64,000 bases of DNA from contig CAIKKY010000010.1 in NCBI GenBank assembly GCA_903828145.1, forward strand, positions 62,001-126,000. The letters run 5' to 3'. Every line of letters starts with the position of its first letter. Position 1 is the stretch's first letter. The notes beneath the pieces are model-generated. The model was not told the DNA's origin. It searched no databases and saw nothing but the letters and a program-made list of their open reading frames with translations. This document shows positions 33,321-41,953 of the stretch, one piece after another. This DNA is from an uncultured Hyphomicrobiales bacterium (GTDB lineage Bacteria > Pseudomonadota > Alphaproteobacteria > Rhizobiales > Devosiaceae). A program made the translations under genes and the position numbers.

Positions 33321-34037
33321 ATGCCGAAAATTGCCCTGGTCGACGACGACCGCAATATCCTCACGTCTGTATCCCTGACCCTGGAAGCCGAAGGCTACCA
33401 GGTGGCAACCTATACCGATGGGGCGTCGGGGCTGGAAGGCCTCACCGCCGACCGGCCCGATCTCGCCATTCTCGACATCAAGATGCCGCGCATGGATGGC
33501 ATGGAGCTGCTGCGCCGCCTGCGCCAGAAATCCGATGTGCCGGTGATCTTCCTCACTTCGAAGGACGAGGAAATCGACGAGCTGTTTGGCCTCAAGATGG
33601 GTGCCGATGATTTCATCACCAAGCCCTTCAGCCAGCGGTTGCTGGTCGAGCGGGTCAAATCGGTCCTGCGCCGCGCCGCGCCGCGCGACCCCACGACGCC
33701 GGGTAATCCGAATTCTGAATCCCAGCAGGGCAAGGCGCTGATCGAGCGCGGCGCGCTGGTGATGGATGAGGAGCGGCACACCTGCACCTGGAAGGCGCAG
33801 CGCGTGACCCTGACCGTCACCGAATTCCTGATCCTGCAGGCACTGGCCCAGCGTCCCGGCGTGGTGAAAAGCCGCAATGCGCTGATGGACGCCGCCTATG
33901 ACGATCAGGTCTACGTCGATGACCGCACCATCGACAGCCACATCAAGCGCTTGCGCAAAAAGTTCAAGGCTGTAGACGACGATTTCGAGATGATCGAAAC
34001 CCTCTATGGCGTGGGCTATCGCTTCAAGGAACAATAA
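33321..34037 (+). CDS. chvI: Response regulator ChvI
   Basis: 238 aa from ATG at 33321 (AAGGGAAG upstream). OmpR-family regulator: receiver domain with [18 protein letters not shown], phosphoacceptor D52 in [20 protein letters not shown] and the lysine in TKPFSQ; winged-helix domain with [14 protein letters not shown] and [17 protein letters not shown]. The sequence [16 protein letters not shown] is characteristic of ChvI. With ChvG it controls acid and envelope-stress responses, exopolysaccharide and host association in rhizobia, Agrobacterium and Brucella (BvrR). chvG begins 11 bp downstream; pckA is divergent. Confidence 0.95.
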   Translation: MPKIALVDDDRNILTSVSLTLEAEGYQVATYTDGASGLEGLTADRPDLAILDIKMPRMDGMELLRRLRQKSDVPVIFLTSKDEEIDELFGLKMGADDFITKPFSQRLLVERVKSVLRRAAPRDPTTPGNPNSESQQGKALIERGALVMDEERHTCTWKAQRVTLTVTEFLILQALAQRPGVVKSRNALMDAAYDDQVYVDDRTIDSHIKRLRKKFKAVDDDFEMIETLYGVGYRFKEQ

Positions 34038-34048
34038 GGCGAAACCGC

Positions 34049-35896
34049 GTGGACGTGAGCAACCATGACGCCGGGCTGCCCCGGGCCCGGTCGAGGGTCC
34101 GGCGGCTTCAGGTCGCGCTGATCGGCGCCCTGACGCGGCTTTGGGCCATGGTTGTTCACATCTGGGCCAGCATCAGGCGCTTTCTGGCGCTCACGCTGTT
34201 TTCGTCGCTGGCCCGCACCATCATCGTGCTCAATCTGGCGGGTCTTGCCGTGCTGGTGGTGGGCATCCTGTTCCTCAACCAGTGGCGCACCGGCTTAATT
34301 GAGGCGCGGGTGCAGAGCCTTCGCGTCCAGGGCGAAATCATTGCCGCCGCAATTGCCGCCTCGGCGACGGTTGATAGCGACGTGATCACGGTCAACCCCG
34401 ATCGGCTGCTGCAATTGCAGGGTGACAATGCCATCACCTCGCTCAGCTTTTATGACCCGAGCCTCGAATTTCCCATCAACCCCGAGCAGGTTGCGCCGCT
34501 CTTGCGCAACCTCGTCACCCCCACGCGCACCCGGGCCCGGATCTATGATCAGCAGGGCCTGCTGATCCTCGACAGCAACAACCTTTATGCCCGCGGCGAA
34601 CTGCTGAAACAGGTGTCGAAACCGGCGGAGCCCGACGAGTTCATCCTTGTCGGGTGGTGGCACACGCTGATGGATTGGCTGCCGGGGGACAGCTATCCGC
34701 AATATCTCGAATATGGGGCTGACGAGGGCACGAAATACCCCGAAGTCGCGGCGGCGCTCACCGGTGCGGCAACGGCCATCGTGCGGGTGGATAGCCGACA
34801 CCAGTTGGTCGTTTCGGTCGCGGTGCCGGTGCAGCGCCTCCGCGCCACCATTGGCGTGCTGCTCATGTCGACCAGCCCGGGCGACATCGACCAGATCGCC
34901 ACGGCCGAACGCTGGGGCATCCTGCGCATTGCGCTGGTCGCGGCGACCGTGACGGTGATCCTGTCGCTGATCCTCGCCCGCACCATTGCTGGCCCGCTCC
35001 GCCGCCTTGCGGGCGCCGCCGAGCAGGTGCAGCACACCATCACCAACCGCGCTGAAATTCCGGCCTATCCCGATCGTACCGACGAGGTGGGGCACCTCTC
35101 CCGCGCGCTGAGTGCGATGACCTCCGCGCTCTATGGGCGCATTGAAGCGATAGAACGCTTTGCGGCCGATGTGGCGCACGAACTGAAAAACCCGCTGACC
35201 TCGCTGCGCAGCGCGGTTGAAACCCTGCCGCTTGCCAAAAAGCCCGAGGACCGCGAGCGGCTGAACGCCATCATCCAGCACGATGTGCGCCGCCTTGACC
35301 GGCTGATTTCCGACATTTCCAATGCCAGCCGTCTCGATGCCGAACTGGCGCGCCAGAGCGCCGAACGGGTTGATATCGGGCAATTGGCCGAGGCCATGGT
35401 CTCGATCCAGAAAGACGTGGCGGCCCGCCGCAATGTCGATGTCGTGCTCGATAACCAGACCGGGCGGTTCGCGCCCATCGTGCTCGGCCATGACAGCCGG
35501 CTCGCGCAGGTGCTGAACAACCTGATTGATAACGCCGTCTCGTTTTCGCCCGAGGGCGGCACGGTGCGGGTGCTGATGACCGCCACAGAAGAGCGCCTGA
35601 GCGTGACCGTATCCGACGAGGGCCCCGGCATTCGCGGCGATATCAGCCGCATTTTCCAGCGCTTCTATACGGATCGGCCCGAGGGCGAAGGCTTTGGCGA
35701 CCATTCCGGGCTGGGTCTCGCCATTTCCAAGCAGATTATCGATGCGCATGGCGGCACCATTACTGCGGCCAATCGCGCCGAGGGTTCGGGCGCCATCTTT
35801 ACCTTCACGCTGAAGCGAGCCCTGGCCGAAAAGAAGCCCGCCAGCGACCGCCGCCAGGCCGCCGCCGAGCGGCGGAATTCGGGCCGTCGCAGGTGA
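34049..35896 (+). CDS. chvG: Sensor histidine kinase ChvG (ExoS/BvrS)
   Basis: 615 aa, GTG start at 34049 (AAGG about eight bases upstream). One transmembrane helix at about 56-76, a periplasmic domain to 290, a second helix at 291-311, then HAMP, the H-box AADVAHELKNPLTSL (H377), N-box NLIDNAVSFSPEGG, and ATP-lid motifs SDEGPGI and SGLGLAISKQI. The kinase phosphorylates ChvI; in rhizobia it is held off by periplasmic ExoR, not encoded here. The C-terminal 30 residues are rich in Arg and Ala. Its stop overlaps the hprK GTG start, coupling it to the regulatory PTS genes. Confidence 0.95.
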   Translation: MDVSNHDAGLPRARSRVRRLQVALIGALTRLWAMVVHIWASIRRFLALTLFSSLARTIIVLNLAGLAVLVVGILFLNQWRTGLIEARVQSLRVQGEIIAAAIAASATVDSDVITVNPDRLLQLQGDNAITSLSFYDPSLEFPINPEQVAPLLRNLVTPTRTRARIYDQQGLLILDSNNLYARGELLKQVSKPAEPDEFILVGWWHTLMDWLPGDSYPQYLEYGADEGTKYPEVAAALTGAATAIVRVDSRHQLVVSVAVPVQRLRATIGVLLMSTSPGDIDQIATAERWGILRIALVAATVTVILSLILARTIAGPLRRLAGAAEQVQHTITNRAEIPAYPDRTDEVGHLSRALSAMTSALYGRIEAIERFAADVAHELKNPLTSLRSAVETLPLAKKPEDRERLNAIIQHDVRRLDRLISDISNASRLDAELARQSAERVDIGQLAEAMVSIQKDVAARRNVDVVLDNQTGRFAPIVLGHDSRLAQVLNNLIDNAVSFSPEGGTVRVLMTATEERLSVTVSDEGPGIRGDISRIFQRFYTDRPEGEGFGDHSGLGLAISKQIIDAHGGTITAANRAEGSGAIFTFTLKRALAEKKPASDRRQAAAERRNSGRRR

Positions 35897-36381
35897 CCAC
35901 CACGCTCCACGCCACCGCTCTGGTGCTCTTCGGATACGGTGTACTCATCCGGGGCGCCTCGGGGGCCGGAAAATCGCTGTTGGCGCTGGCGCTGATCGAG
36001 CATTCTCAGCGTCAGGGCGACGACCCGAGATTGATCGGCGATGATCGCGTGCGGGCCGAGATCGAGGGCGACAGCATCGTGCTGCACGGCACGCCCGGCT
36101 TTGAGGGCCAGATCGAACTGCGCGGGCGGGGCATCATCCGCCGCCCGTTCACGCAGCGAACGACGCTTCACCTGGTCATCGACCTTGTTGATGATCTGCC
36201 GCGTCTGCCGCCCCTTGAGGCGTTTACCGGCGAAGTCCTGGGTCGCGGTGTCCCCCGGGCACCTGTCCCGGCCGGAGACCGGGCTGACCTCGCGCATAAA
36301 GTGCTGCTCGTGGCCGAGGCGCTGGCCGCGCTTGACCAGGAGACTCGCCCCGAACCGCGCATGACACAAAATATCACTTGA
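35893..36381 (+). CDS. hprK: HPr kinase/phosphorylase, short alphaproteobacterial form
   Basis: 162 aa, GTG at 35893 overlapping the chvG stop. P-loop IRGASGAGKSLLALALIE near residue 22, LIGDDRV as the catalytic Asp-Asp segment, and RGRGIIRRPF resembling the HprK signature. The N-terminal domain of Firmicute HprK is missing, as usual in alphaproteobacteria. It phosphorylates HPr on its regulatory serine. Followed by EIIA(Man) and HPr genes (36465, 36884), it belongs to an incomplete PTS that senses and regulates rather than transports. Linkage to ChvG-ChvI is conserved in rhizobia. Confidence 0.94.
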   Translation: MTTTLHATALVLFGYGVLIRGASGAGKSLLALALIEHSQRQGDDPRLIGDDRVRAEIEGDSIVLHGTPGFEGQIELRGRGIIRRPFTQRTTLHLVIDLVDDLPRLPPLEAFTGEVLGRGVPRAPVPAGDRADLAHKVLLVAEALAALDQETRPEPRMTQNIT

Positions 36382-36464
36382 AACACGCGGGCCACACGGC
36401 CAGACTCCGCCACCGAATGCGGGGCTGCCCCGGTTCGGCCACGCCACCTTGTTGGGGATAGTGC

Positions 36465-36863
36465 ATGATCGGCATGGTTCTGGTGACGCATGGCGCACTG
36501 GCCATTGAATTCAGGCTGGCCCTCGAGCATGTCGTTGGTCCTCAGGACTATGTGGAGACCATCGCCATTGGTCCCGATGACGACATGGAACAGCGCCGCA
36601 ATGATATTCTGGCGGCGGTGGATCGGGCGGAGCAGGGCAAGGGCGTGGTGATCCTCACCGATATGTTCGGGGGCACGCCGTCCAATCTCGCGATTTCCAT
36701 CATGCAGAACCGCGACGTCGAGGTTATCGCCGGGGTCAATCTGCCCATGCTCGTGAAGCTGACGCGGGTCCGCGCCGATCTCGACATCAAGACCGCCGTG
36801 CGCGACGCCGCAGAGGCGGGCCGCAAATATATCAACGTCGCCAGCGAAACGCTGGGCGGTTAG
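36465..36863 (+). CDS. PTS mannose-type EIIA component
   Basis: 132 aa, ATG at 36465. EIIA-Man fold: IGMVLVTHGALAIEF with phosphoacceptor H9, then VVILTDMFGGTPSNLAI, the dimer and active-site strand. There is no EIIB, EIIC or EIID gene next to it, so it can not form a transporter here; it is the terminal phosphoacceptor of the regulatory PTS (EI-Ntr, HPr). Often named manX or ptsM. It follows hprK by 83 bp and precedes ptsH by 20 bp. Confidence 0.93.
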   Translation: MIGMVLVTHGALAIEFRLALEHVVGPQDYVETIAIGPDDDMEQRRNDILAAVDRAEQGKGVVILTDMFGGTPSNLAISIMQNRDVEVIAGVNLPMLVKLTRVRADLDIKTAVRDAAEAGRKYINVASETLGG

Positions 36864-36883
36864 GCTTCGGGCGGGCTGGCTTC

Positions 36884-37192
36884 ATGGATACGGCAGGATC
36901 GGACAGAGCCCTTGCGCAGCAATTGACCATCGTCAATCGCAAGGGTCTGCACGCGCGCGCTTCGGCCCGCTTCGTGCGCACCGCCGAATGCTTTGATGCC
37001 GACATCAAGGTCATCCGCGACGGGCAGGCCGTGAACGGCAATTCCATCATGGGCCTGATGATGCTGGGGGCAGGGCCCGGGTCGACCATTCTGGTGCAGG
37101 CAACCGGCAGGCAGGCGCGCGAAGCGCTGGATGCCATCACGACGCTCGTGAACAACGGGTTCGACGAAGACAGCGACGGCGTGGCCGGCTAA
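36884..37192 (+). CDS. ptsH: HPr-like phosphocarrier protein
   Basis: 102 aa, ATG at 36884. HPr with phosphocarrier histidine H23 in NRKGLHARASARFV and regulatory serine S54 in NGNSIMGLMML, the target of HprK. An N-terminal extension of about ten residues and an acidic C-terminal tail (DEDSDGVAG) frame the fold. HPr carries phosphate from EI-Ntr to EIIA proteins; serine phosphorylation tunes this. No EI gene is in the window. ahcY follows after a 109 bp gap with its own promoter. Confidence 0.95.
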   Translation: MDTAGSDRALAQQLTIVNRKGLHARASARFVRTAECFDADIKVIRDGQAVNGNSIMGLMMLGAGPGSTILVQATGRQAREALDAITTLVNNGFDEDSDGVAG

Positions 37193-37212
37193 CGTCATCC
37201 GCTGATATCAAC

Positions 37213-37272
37213 ATATAAAGCTTTCTTTATATCCCCAATTGCACGGTTGGGGACGTTCCCGTATAAGGGAAC
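37213..37272 (+). promoter_or_regulatory. ahcY promoter with three consecutive inverted repeats
   Basis: Three perfect inverted repeats lie in 60 bases: ATATAAAG-CTTT-CTTTATAT (37213-37232), TCCCCAA-N8-TTGGGGA (37232-37253) and GTTCCC-N6-GGGAAC (37255-37272). A strong sigma-70 pair, TTGCAC (37239-37244) and TATAAG (37262-37267) with 17 bp spacing, is placed so that the -35 box is in the centre of the second repeat and the -10 box in the third. The first resembles operators of ArsR-type SAH/methionine regulators as I recall them. Which act as operators or RNA hairpins is unknown. Confidence 0.65.
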
Positions 37273-37301
37273 CAATTCCGAAAATGGATGGAGACGGGCC
37301 C

Positions 37302-38702
37302 ATGGCCAAGAACACCGACTATCTGGTCAAGGACATTGCCCTTGCCCAATACGGCCGCATGGAAATCGGCATGGCCGAGATCGAAATGCCCGGCCTCATG
37401 GCAATCCGCGACGAATTTGCCGCGGCCCAGCCGCTCAGGGGCGCCCGCATTGCCGGGTCGCTGCACATGACCATTCAGACCGCGGTGCTGATCGAGACGC
37501 TGGTTGCGCTCGGCGCTGACGTGCGGTGGGTGAGCTGCAATATTTTCTCGACCCAGGATCACGCCGCGGCGGCCATTGCCGATGCCGGGATCTCGGTTTT
37601 CGCCAAAAAGGGCGAAACGCTTGAGGAATACTGGGATTACACCGACCGCATGATGGATTGGCCCGATGGCCAGACCCCCAACATGATCCTCGATGATGGT
37701 GGCGACGCCACCATGCTGGTGCTTACCGGCGCCAAGGCCGAAACCGATCCGTCCGTGCTGGATAATCCGGGCTCGGAAGAGGAAGAAGTGTTTTACGCCA
37801 CCATCCGCAAGCGCCTTGCGAAGTCGCCGGGCTTTTTCTCGCGCATCAAGGCCGCCATTCGCGGCGTCTCCGAGGAAACCACCACGGGCGTCATGCGGCT
37901 CTATCAGCTCCATGAAAAGGGCGAACTGCCCTTCCCCGCGATCAACGTCAATGACAGCGTAACCAAGTCGAAATTCGACAACAAATACGGCACGCGTGAA
38001 TCGCTCGTCGACGCCATCCGGCGCGGCACCGATGTGATGATGGCCGGCAAGGTTGCCATCGTCTGCGGCTATGGCGACGTGGGCAAAGGCTCCGCCCAGT
38101 CGCTCAAGGGCTCGGGTGCCCGCGTGCTCGTGACCGAAGTCGATCCGATCTGCGCGCTGCAGGCCGCCATGGACGGATTTGAAGTTGTCACGCTCGAAGA
38201 AGCCGCGCAGCGCGCCGATATCGTCGTAACCGCGACCGGCAACAAGGACGTGGTGACGCTTGACCACATCCGCCAGTTCAAGGACATGGCCATCGTCTGC
38301 AACATCGGCCATTTCGACAACGAGATTCAGGTTGCCGCGCTGCGCAACTTCAAGTGGACCAACGTCAAGCCGCAGGTCGATATCGTCGAGATGAGTTCGG
38401 GCAAGCGCATTGTGCTCCTGTCCGAAGGCCGTCTCGTCAACCTCGGCAATGCCACCGGCCACCCCAGCTTTGTGATGTCGGCCTCGTTCTCCAACCAGAC
38501 GCTGGCCCAGATCGAACTGTGGACCAATGGCAAGACCATGGAAAACGCCGTGCACGTGCTGCCCAAGCATCTCGACGAGAAAGTGGCCGAGCTGCACCTC
38601 GCCAAGCTTGGGGCCAAACTGACGAAACTGACCAAGCCGCAGGCCGATTATATCGGCGTCAGCGATCAGGGACCGTTCAAATCAGGTCAGTACCGCTACT
38701 GA
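37302..38702 (+). CDS. ahcY: Adenosylhomocysteinase (SAH hydrolase)
   Basis: 466 aa from ATG at 37302 (GGAG eight bases upstream). Conserved SAH hydrolase: [40 protein letters not shown] with substrate-site Lys and Asp, the NAD-binding [17 protein letters not shown], and C-terminal [11 protein letters not shown]...QADYIG with the Lys-Tyr tail (SGQYRY). It cleaves SAH to adenosine and homocysteine, relieving inhibition of methyltransferases. Long insertion (about 145-185) is usual for bacterial class proteins. It has its own repeat-rich promoter and a strong terminator, so it is an independent unit. Confidence 0.98.
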   Translation: MAKNTDYLVKDIALAQYGRMEIGMAEIEMPGLMAIRDEFAAAQPLRGARIAGSLHMTIQTAVLIETLVALGADVRWVSCNIFSTQDHAAAAIADAGISVFAKKGETLEEYWDYTDRMMDWPDGQTPNMILDDGGDATMLVLTGAKAETDPSVLDNPGSEEEEVFYATIRKRLAKSPGFFSRIKAAIRGVSEETTTGVMRLYQLHEKGELPFPAINVNDSVTKSKFDNKYGTRESLVDAIRRGTDVMMAGKVAIVCGYGDVGKGSAQSLKGSGARVLVTEVDPICALQAAMDGFEVVTLEEAAQRADIVVTATGNKDVVTLDHIRQFKDMAIVCNIGHFDNEIQVAALRNFKWTNVKPQVDIVEMSSGKRIVLLSEGRLVNLGNATGHPSFVMSASFSNQTLAQIELWTNGKTMENAVHVLPKHLDEKVAELHLAKLGAKLTKLTKPQADYIGVSDQGPFKSGQYRY

Positions 38703-38711
38703 TACCGGAAA

Positions 38712-38741
38712 AAAGGGCGCCTTCGGGCGCCCTTTGTTTTT
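38712..38741 (+). terminator. Rho-independent terminator after ahcY
   Basis: AAAGGGCGCC (38712-38721), TTCG tetraloop, GGCGCCCTTT (38726-38735), followed by GTTTTT. The stem is perfect and lies 9 bp after the stop codon. Confidence 0.95.
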
Positions 38742-38782
38742 GGGGGGAGTGGGAAATTTTTTCCCGGCAAATCAGATGGTTG

Positions 38783-38797
38783 TTAACCATACGTTCA
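38783..38797 (+). promoter_or_regulatory. CtrA-like box upstream of divL
   Basis: TTAACCATACGTTCA matches TTAA-N7-TTAA in seven of eight defined bases and includes TTAACCAT, the 8-mer form common in rhizobial CtrA targets. It overlaps a short inverted repeat (TGGTT-GTT-AACCA). As DivL itself acts upstream of CtrA, the site suggests feedback. Inference from sequence only. Confidence 0.5.
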
Positions 38798-39025
38798 CTG
38801 TTCGGGCCGGGGTCAACTCCCCTCGTACCCATCTTCCCCAAAGACGACATGTAATTAGACTCTTTTTGCGCGAATCGCGGCCCGCTATGTTGCGGTGATT
38901 CGCGGGGCATGAGGTCTAGCGCCGCGATCCTGATGGGCAGTGCTGTTGCGCGCCCGTCGGTGCGGTCAGTACCACGGCTGTCGGCGGGCAGTCTGAGTTG
39001 CGGAAATCACAATCAGGGGCTGGGC

Positions 39026-41476
39026 ATGGGGCCGGAAACTTTCCGGAACGTAAGAGGATTCGCGGGGTGCTCCGTGGGTCTATTGGCACTGGTTGCGGCA
39101 TCTCCCGCACTGGCGCAGGGTCTTACGCCCGCCACGCTGTTGAGCGCCGCCCCGATAACCATGGCCGTGGGCGCTGTCGCCTTTGCGCTGATTGCCGCCG
39201 AAGTGACCCGCCGCGTCATGCGCGATCTCGGCCGGTCACGCGTCAGCGCGGCCGAACAGGCAGCCGGGCTCCGCGCCCGCATTGATGAATATGAAGGGCT
39301 GCTGTCCGCCGGCCGCGAACTGGTGGTCCTGTGGGCCGACCGCGACGATACCCCGCGCTTTCTCGGGCCGGCGTCCTCGGTGCTGCCTGTCGGCAGATGG
39401 GCCGAAAGCGCCCTCAATTTCAGCGAATGGCTAGACGATGCCGAGGCGCGCCTCCTCGCGCATGCCGTGCATGATCTGCGCCAAGCGGGCCGTACCTTTG
39501 AAGTCACGCTGAAAGCGAGCGACGGCCGTATGATCCGCGCCTTCGGCACCGTGCTCGGCACGGGCGCCGCGCTGCGGCTTCGCCCGGCGTCACTCCAGCC
39601 GGAGACCGGCGCAGAGACCGTTTCCAGTGGCTTGGATATCGGCGCAGAGCGCGCCCTGATCTCGGGCCTCGCGGACCCGGCCTTCCTCCGCAATGCCGAT
39701 GGCGAACTGGTGCATGTCAACGCCGCCTATATGGCGCTCGCCTCAGCGCTCGGGCGCCGCCGGGCTGATGGCGGCCGCCCCGAACTTGTTGACCAAAGCC
39801 TGGTCCAGCGTCACTGGATGGCCGTGACCCAATCCGGCGAAGCGCATATCAGCAGCGTCACCCTGGGCGATCGCGGCGTCTATGACCTCTGCGAATTTCC
39901 GCTGCCAGGCGGCACGGGCGGCTATTTCCGCGCGCGCCCCGCCTCGGCAAAGACCGAACTTGGGCTCACCTATCTGCGCGCCACCATCGACGCGCTCGAA
40001 CGCCCGATTGCGATCTTCGGGCCGGGCCGTGAGCTGGTTGAAGTCAACCGCGCCTATTGCGACCTCTGGGGCCTCGATCCCGACTTCCTGCGTCCGGGCC
40101 TCGATGAGCGCGCCATTCTCGACAGGCTGCGGACCGAGGGCAAGCTGCCAGCGGAGCCGGACTATCAGGCGTGGCGTGCCCGGCATCTCAGCGCCTACGA
40201 CCTGAAGGCGCCCGAAGAGCGCGCTGCGTGGCACCTGCCCAACGGGCGTACGCTCAGCCTCGTGGCCGGTCCTGCCGGCGTGCCGGGCAGCGTGGTCTAT
40301 GTCTTTGAGGACATTACCGATCAGCTCAGGCTGCAAAGTGCCCACAAGGCCATTCTCGATGTACAGCGCTCCACCCTCAACGCGCTGTCGGAAGCCGTGG
40401 CGGTGTTCGGCACCAATGGACGGCTGACCCTCGCCAACCCGCGCCTCGCGACCCTGTGGCGGCTGCCGACCGATATGCTGGCCAAAAATCCGCATATCGA
40501 CCAGATCGCCGTGGCGGCGGGGCAGGCCATGCCCGAGGATGGCCGCACCATCTGGATCGAGCTGAAACGCGCCATTATCGATCTGACCCCGGCGCGCGGC
40601 GACCAGCAGGGCCGCATCGCGCGCGATGATGGCAAGCTGCTCGATTACGCCATCACCCGCCTGCCCGACGGGCAGACCATGATGACCTTCCTCGATGTCA
40701 CCGAAAGCGCCAATTACCAGCGCGTGCTGAAGGAACGGAACGACGCTCTTGTCACCGCCGACCGCCTGAAGGACGCCTTCGTGCAGAACGTGTCCTACGA
40801 GCTGCGCTCGCCGCTCACCAATATCATCGGCTTTGCCGACCTGCTGGCCTCAGGCAGCGCCGGGGCGCTCAACGAACGCCAGCGCAACTATACCGATTAC
40901 ATCCGCGCTTCGAGTGTCAGCCTTGGCGTGCTGATCGACAACATTCTCGATCTGGCCACCGTCGATGCCGGTATTGCCGAGTTGCGCCCCTCGCCGCAGG
41001 ATATCGCCGATCTCGTAGAAAAGGCCCGCGCTGGTGTGGTGGCGGCCTTCCCAAGGACCAATGGCAAGGCACCGCTCGATATCAGGGTGCGGATCGCTTC
41101 CGGGCTTCCGCCGCTTGTCGCCGATGGAACGCGCGTGGTTCAGGTGCTCTATAATCTCCTCGCCAATTCGGCCCGCTATGCCGATGAATCCGGCGAAATC
41201 AGCCTCAGCGTCGAAAGCCGCAACAACCGCATCCAGTTCATCGTCGAAGACGAAGGCACGCGCTCGGGCGAGCAGGTGCGCGCCGCCATTGCCGATACCT
41301 ATGATCCGACGGTGCTGGCGGCACGACAGCGCGGTGAGGGCCTGGGCCTCGCCATTGTCAGGGCTTTCGTCAGCCTGCATGGCGGCACCATCTCCACCGA
41401 GGCGCGGGCGCCGAGGGGCACGCGCGTGGTGGTGAGCCTGCCGGCCGACGTGGCCGTCGCTGGTGCGGCTGAGTAA
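39026..41476 (+). CDS. divL: DivL-type sensor kinase homologue with Tyr replacing the phospho-His
   Basis: 816 aa from ATG at 39026 (AGGGG seven bases upstream); ATG at 38909 would give 855 aa but has no good ribosome site. Two N-terminal hydrophobic segments (one like a signal sequence), two or three PAS-like domains (ALERPIAIFGPGRELVEVNRAY; NALSEAVAVFGTNGRLTLAN), then HisKA and HATPase. The H-box reads QNVSYELRSPLTNII: Tyr (codon 40796-40798) is where kinases have His, the hallmark of DivL, which in Caulobacter binds DivK and CckA to govern CtrA phosphorylation. N-box NLLANSARYADESG and GEGLGLAIV are kept. Downstream of ahcY, as in other rhizobia. Confidence 0.88.
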   Translation: MGPETFRNVRGFAGCSVGLLALVAASPALAQGLTPATLLSAAPITMAVGAVAFALIAAEVTRRVMRDLGRSRVSAAEQAAGLRARIDEYEGLLSAGRELVVLWADRDDTPRFLGPASSVLPVGRWAESALNFSEWLDDAEARLLAHAVHDLRQAGRTFEVTLKASDGRMIRAFGTVLGTGAALRLRPASLQPETGAETVSSGLDIGAERALISGLADPAFLRNADGELVHVNAAYMALASALGRRRADGGRPELVDQSLVQRHWMAVTQSGEAHISSVTLGDRGVYDLCEFPLPGGTGGYFRARPASAKTELGLTYLRATIDALERPIAIFGPGRELVEVNRAYCDLWGLDPDFLRPGLDERAILDRLRTEGKLPAEPDYQAWRARHLSAYDLKAPEERAAWHLPNGRTLSLVAGPAGVPGSVVYVFEDITDQLRLQSAHKAILDVQRSTLNALSEAVAVFGTNGRLTLANPRLATLWRLPTDMLAKNPHIDQIAVAAGQAMPEDGRTIWIELKRAIIDLTPARGDQQGRIARDDGKLLDYAITRLPDGQTMMTFLDVTESANYQRVLKERNDALVTADRLKDAFVQNVSYELRSPLTNIIGFADLLASGSAGALNERQRNYTDYIRASSVSLGVLIDNILDLATVDAGIAELRPSPQDIADLVEKARAGVVAAFPRTNGKAPLDIRVRIASGLPPLVADGTRVVQVLYNLLANSARYADESGEISLSVESRNNRIQFIVEDEGTRSGEQVRAAIADTYDPTVLAARQRGEGLGLAIVRAFVSLHGGTISTEARAPRGTRVVVSLPADVAVAGAAE

Positions 41477-41477
41477 C

Positions 41478-41915
41478 ATGCCCGCCGTGTTTCTCCCCGA
41501 TGATCATGCGACCGCCGCTTATGGCGCGCGGCTCGCGGCCCTGCTCCGGCCCGGGGACCTTGTGCTGCTCATCGGCGATCTGGGGGCGGGGAAAACCGCC
41601 CTGGCCCGCGCCATGATCCGCGCCCTTCTTGCTGATCCGGGGATGGATGTCCCGTCGCCCAGTTTTGCGCTCGTGCAGCCCTACGAGGGCACAGGGCAGC
41701 GGGTGCTCCACGCCGACCTTTACCGCCTCACCAACCCGCGCGAGGTTGATGAGCTCGGCCTGCTCGATGATCCGCAGGCCATCGTGCTGGTTGAATGGCC
41801 TGAGCGCGACCCCGACCTCATGGCGCGCGCCGATGTGCAGGTCACGCTGGAAATTCCCCGAGGCGCGGAGGGGCGACAAATCGAGACACGCTTTGCCGAC
41901 ACCCGCACGCTCTGA
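41478..41915 (+). CDS. tsaE: tRNA threonylcarbamoyladenosine ATPase TsaE
   Basis: 145 aa from ATG at 41478, one base after the divL stop. Walker A GDLGAGKTALARAMIRAL near residue 39, VPSPSFALVQPYEG and HADLYRL (switch segments), LVEWPER typical of TsaE/YjeE. It works with TsaB and TsaD to place the t6A modification at position 37 of ANN-decoding tRNAs; TsaB/TsaD genes are not in the window. It is tightly linked to divL; addB starts 38 bp downstream. In several rhizobia I recall a nucleotidyltransferase gene between tsaE and addB, which is absent here. Confidence 0.94.
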   Translation: MPAVFLPDDHATAAYGARLAALLRPGDLVLLIGDLGAGKTALARAMIRALLADPGMDVPSPSFALVQPYEGTGQRVLHADLYRLTNPREVDELGLLDDPQAIVLVEWPERDPDLMARADVQVTLEIPRGAEGRQIETRFADTRTL

Positions 41916-41953
41916 GGCTGGACATCGGCATCCCCACTCGGTCTGATGCGGCC

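Noticed and set aside
37193..37301. SAH riboswitch before ahcY
   Set aside because: The conserved core sequences of the SAH riboswitch are not present, and the hairpins coincide with -35/-10 boxes, so they would not be in the transcript.
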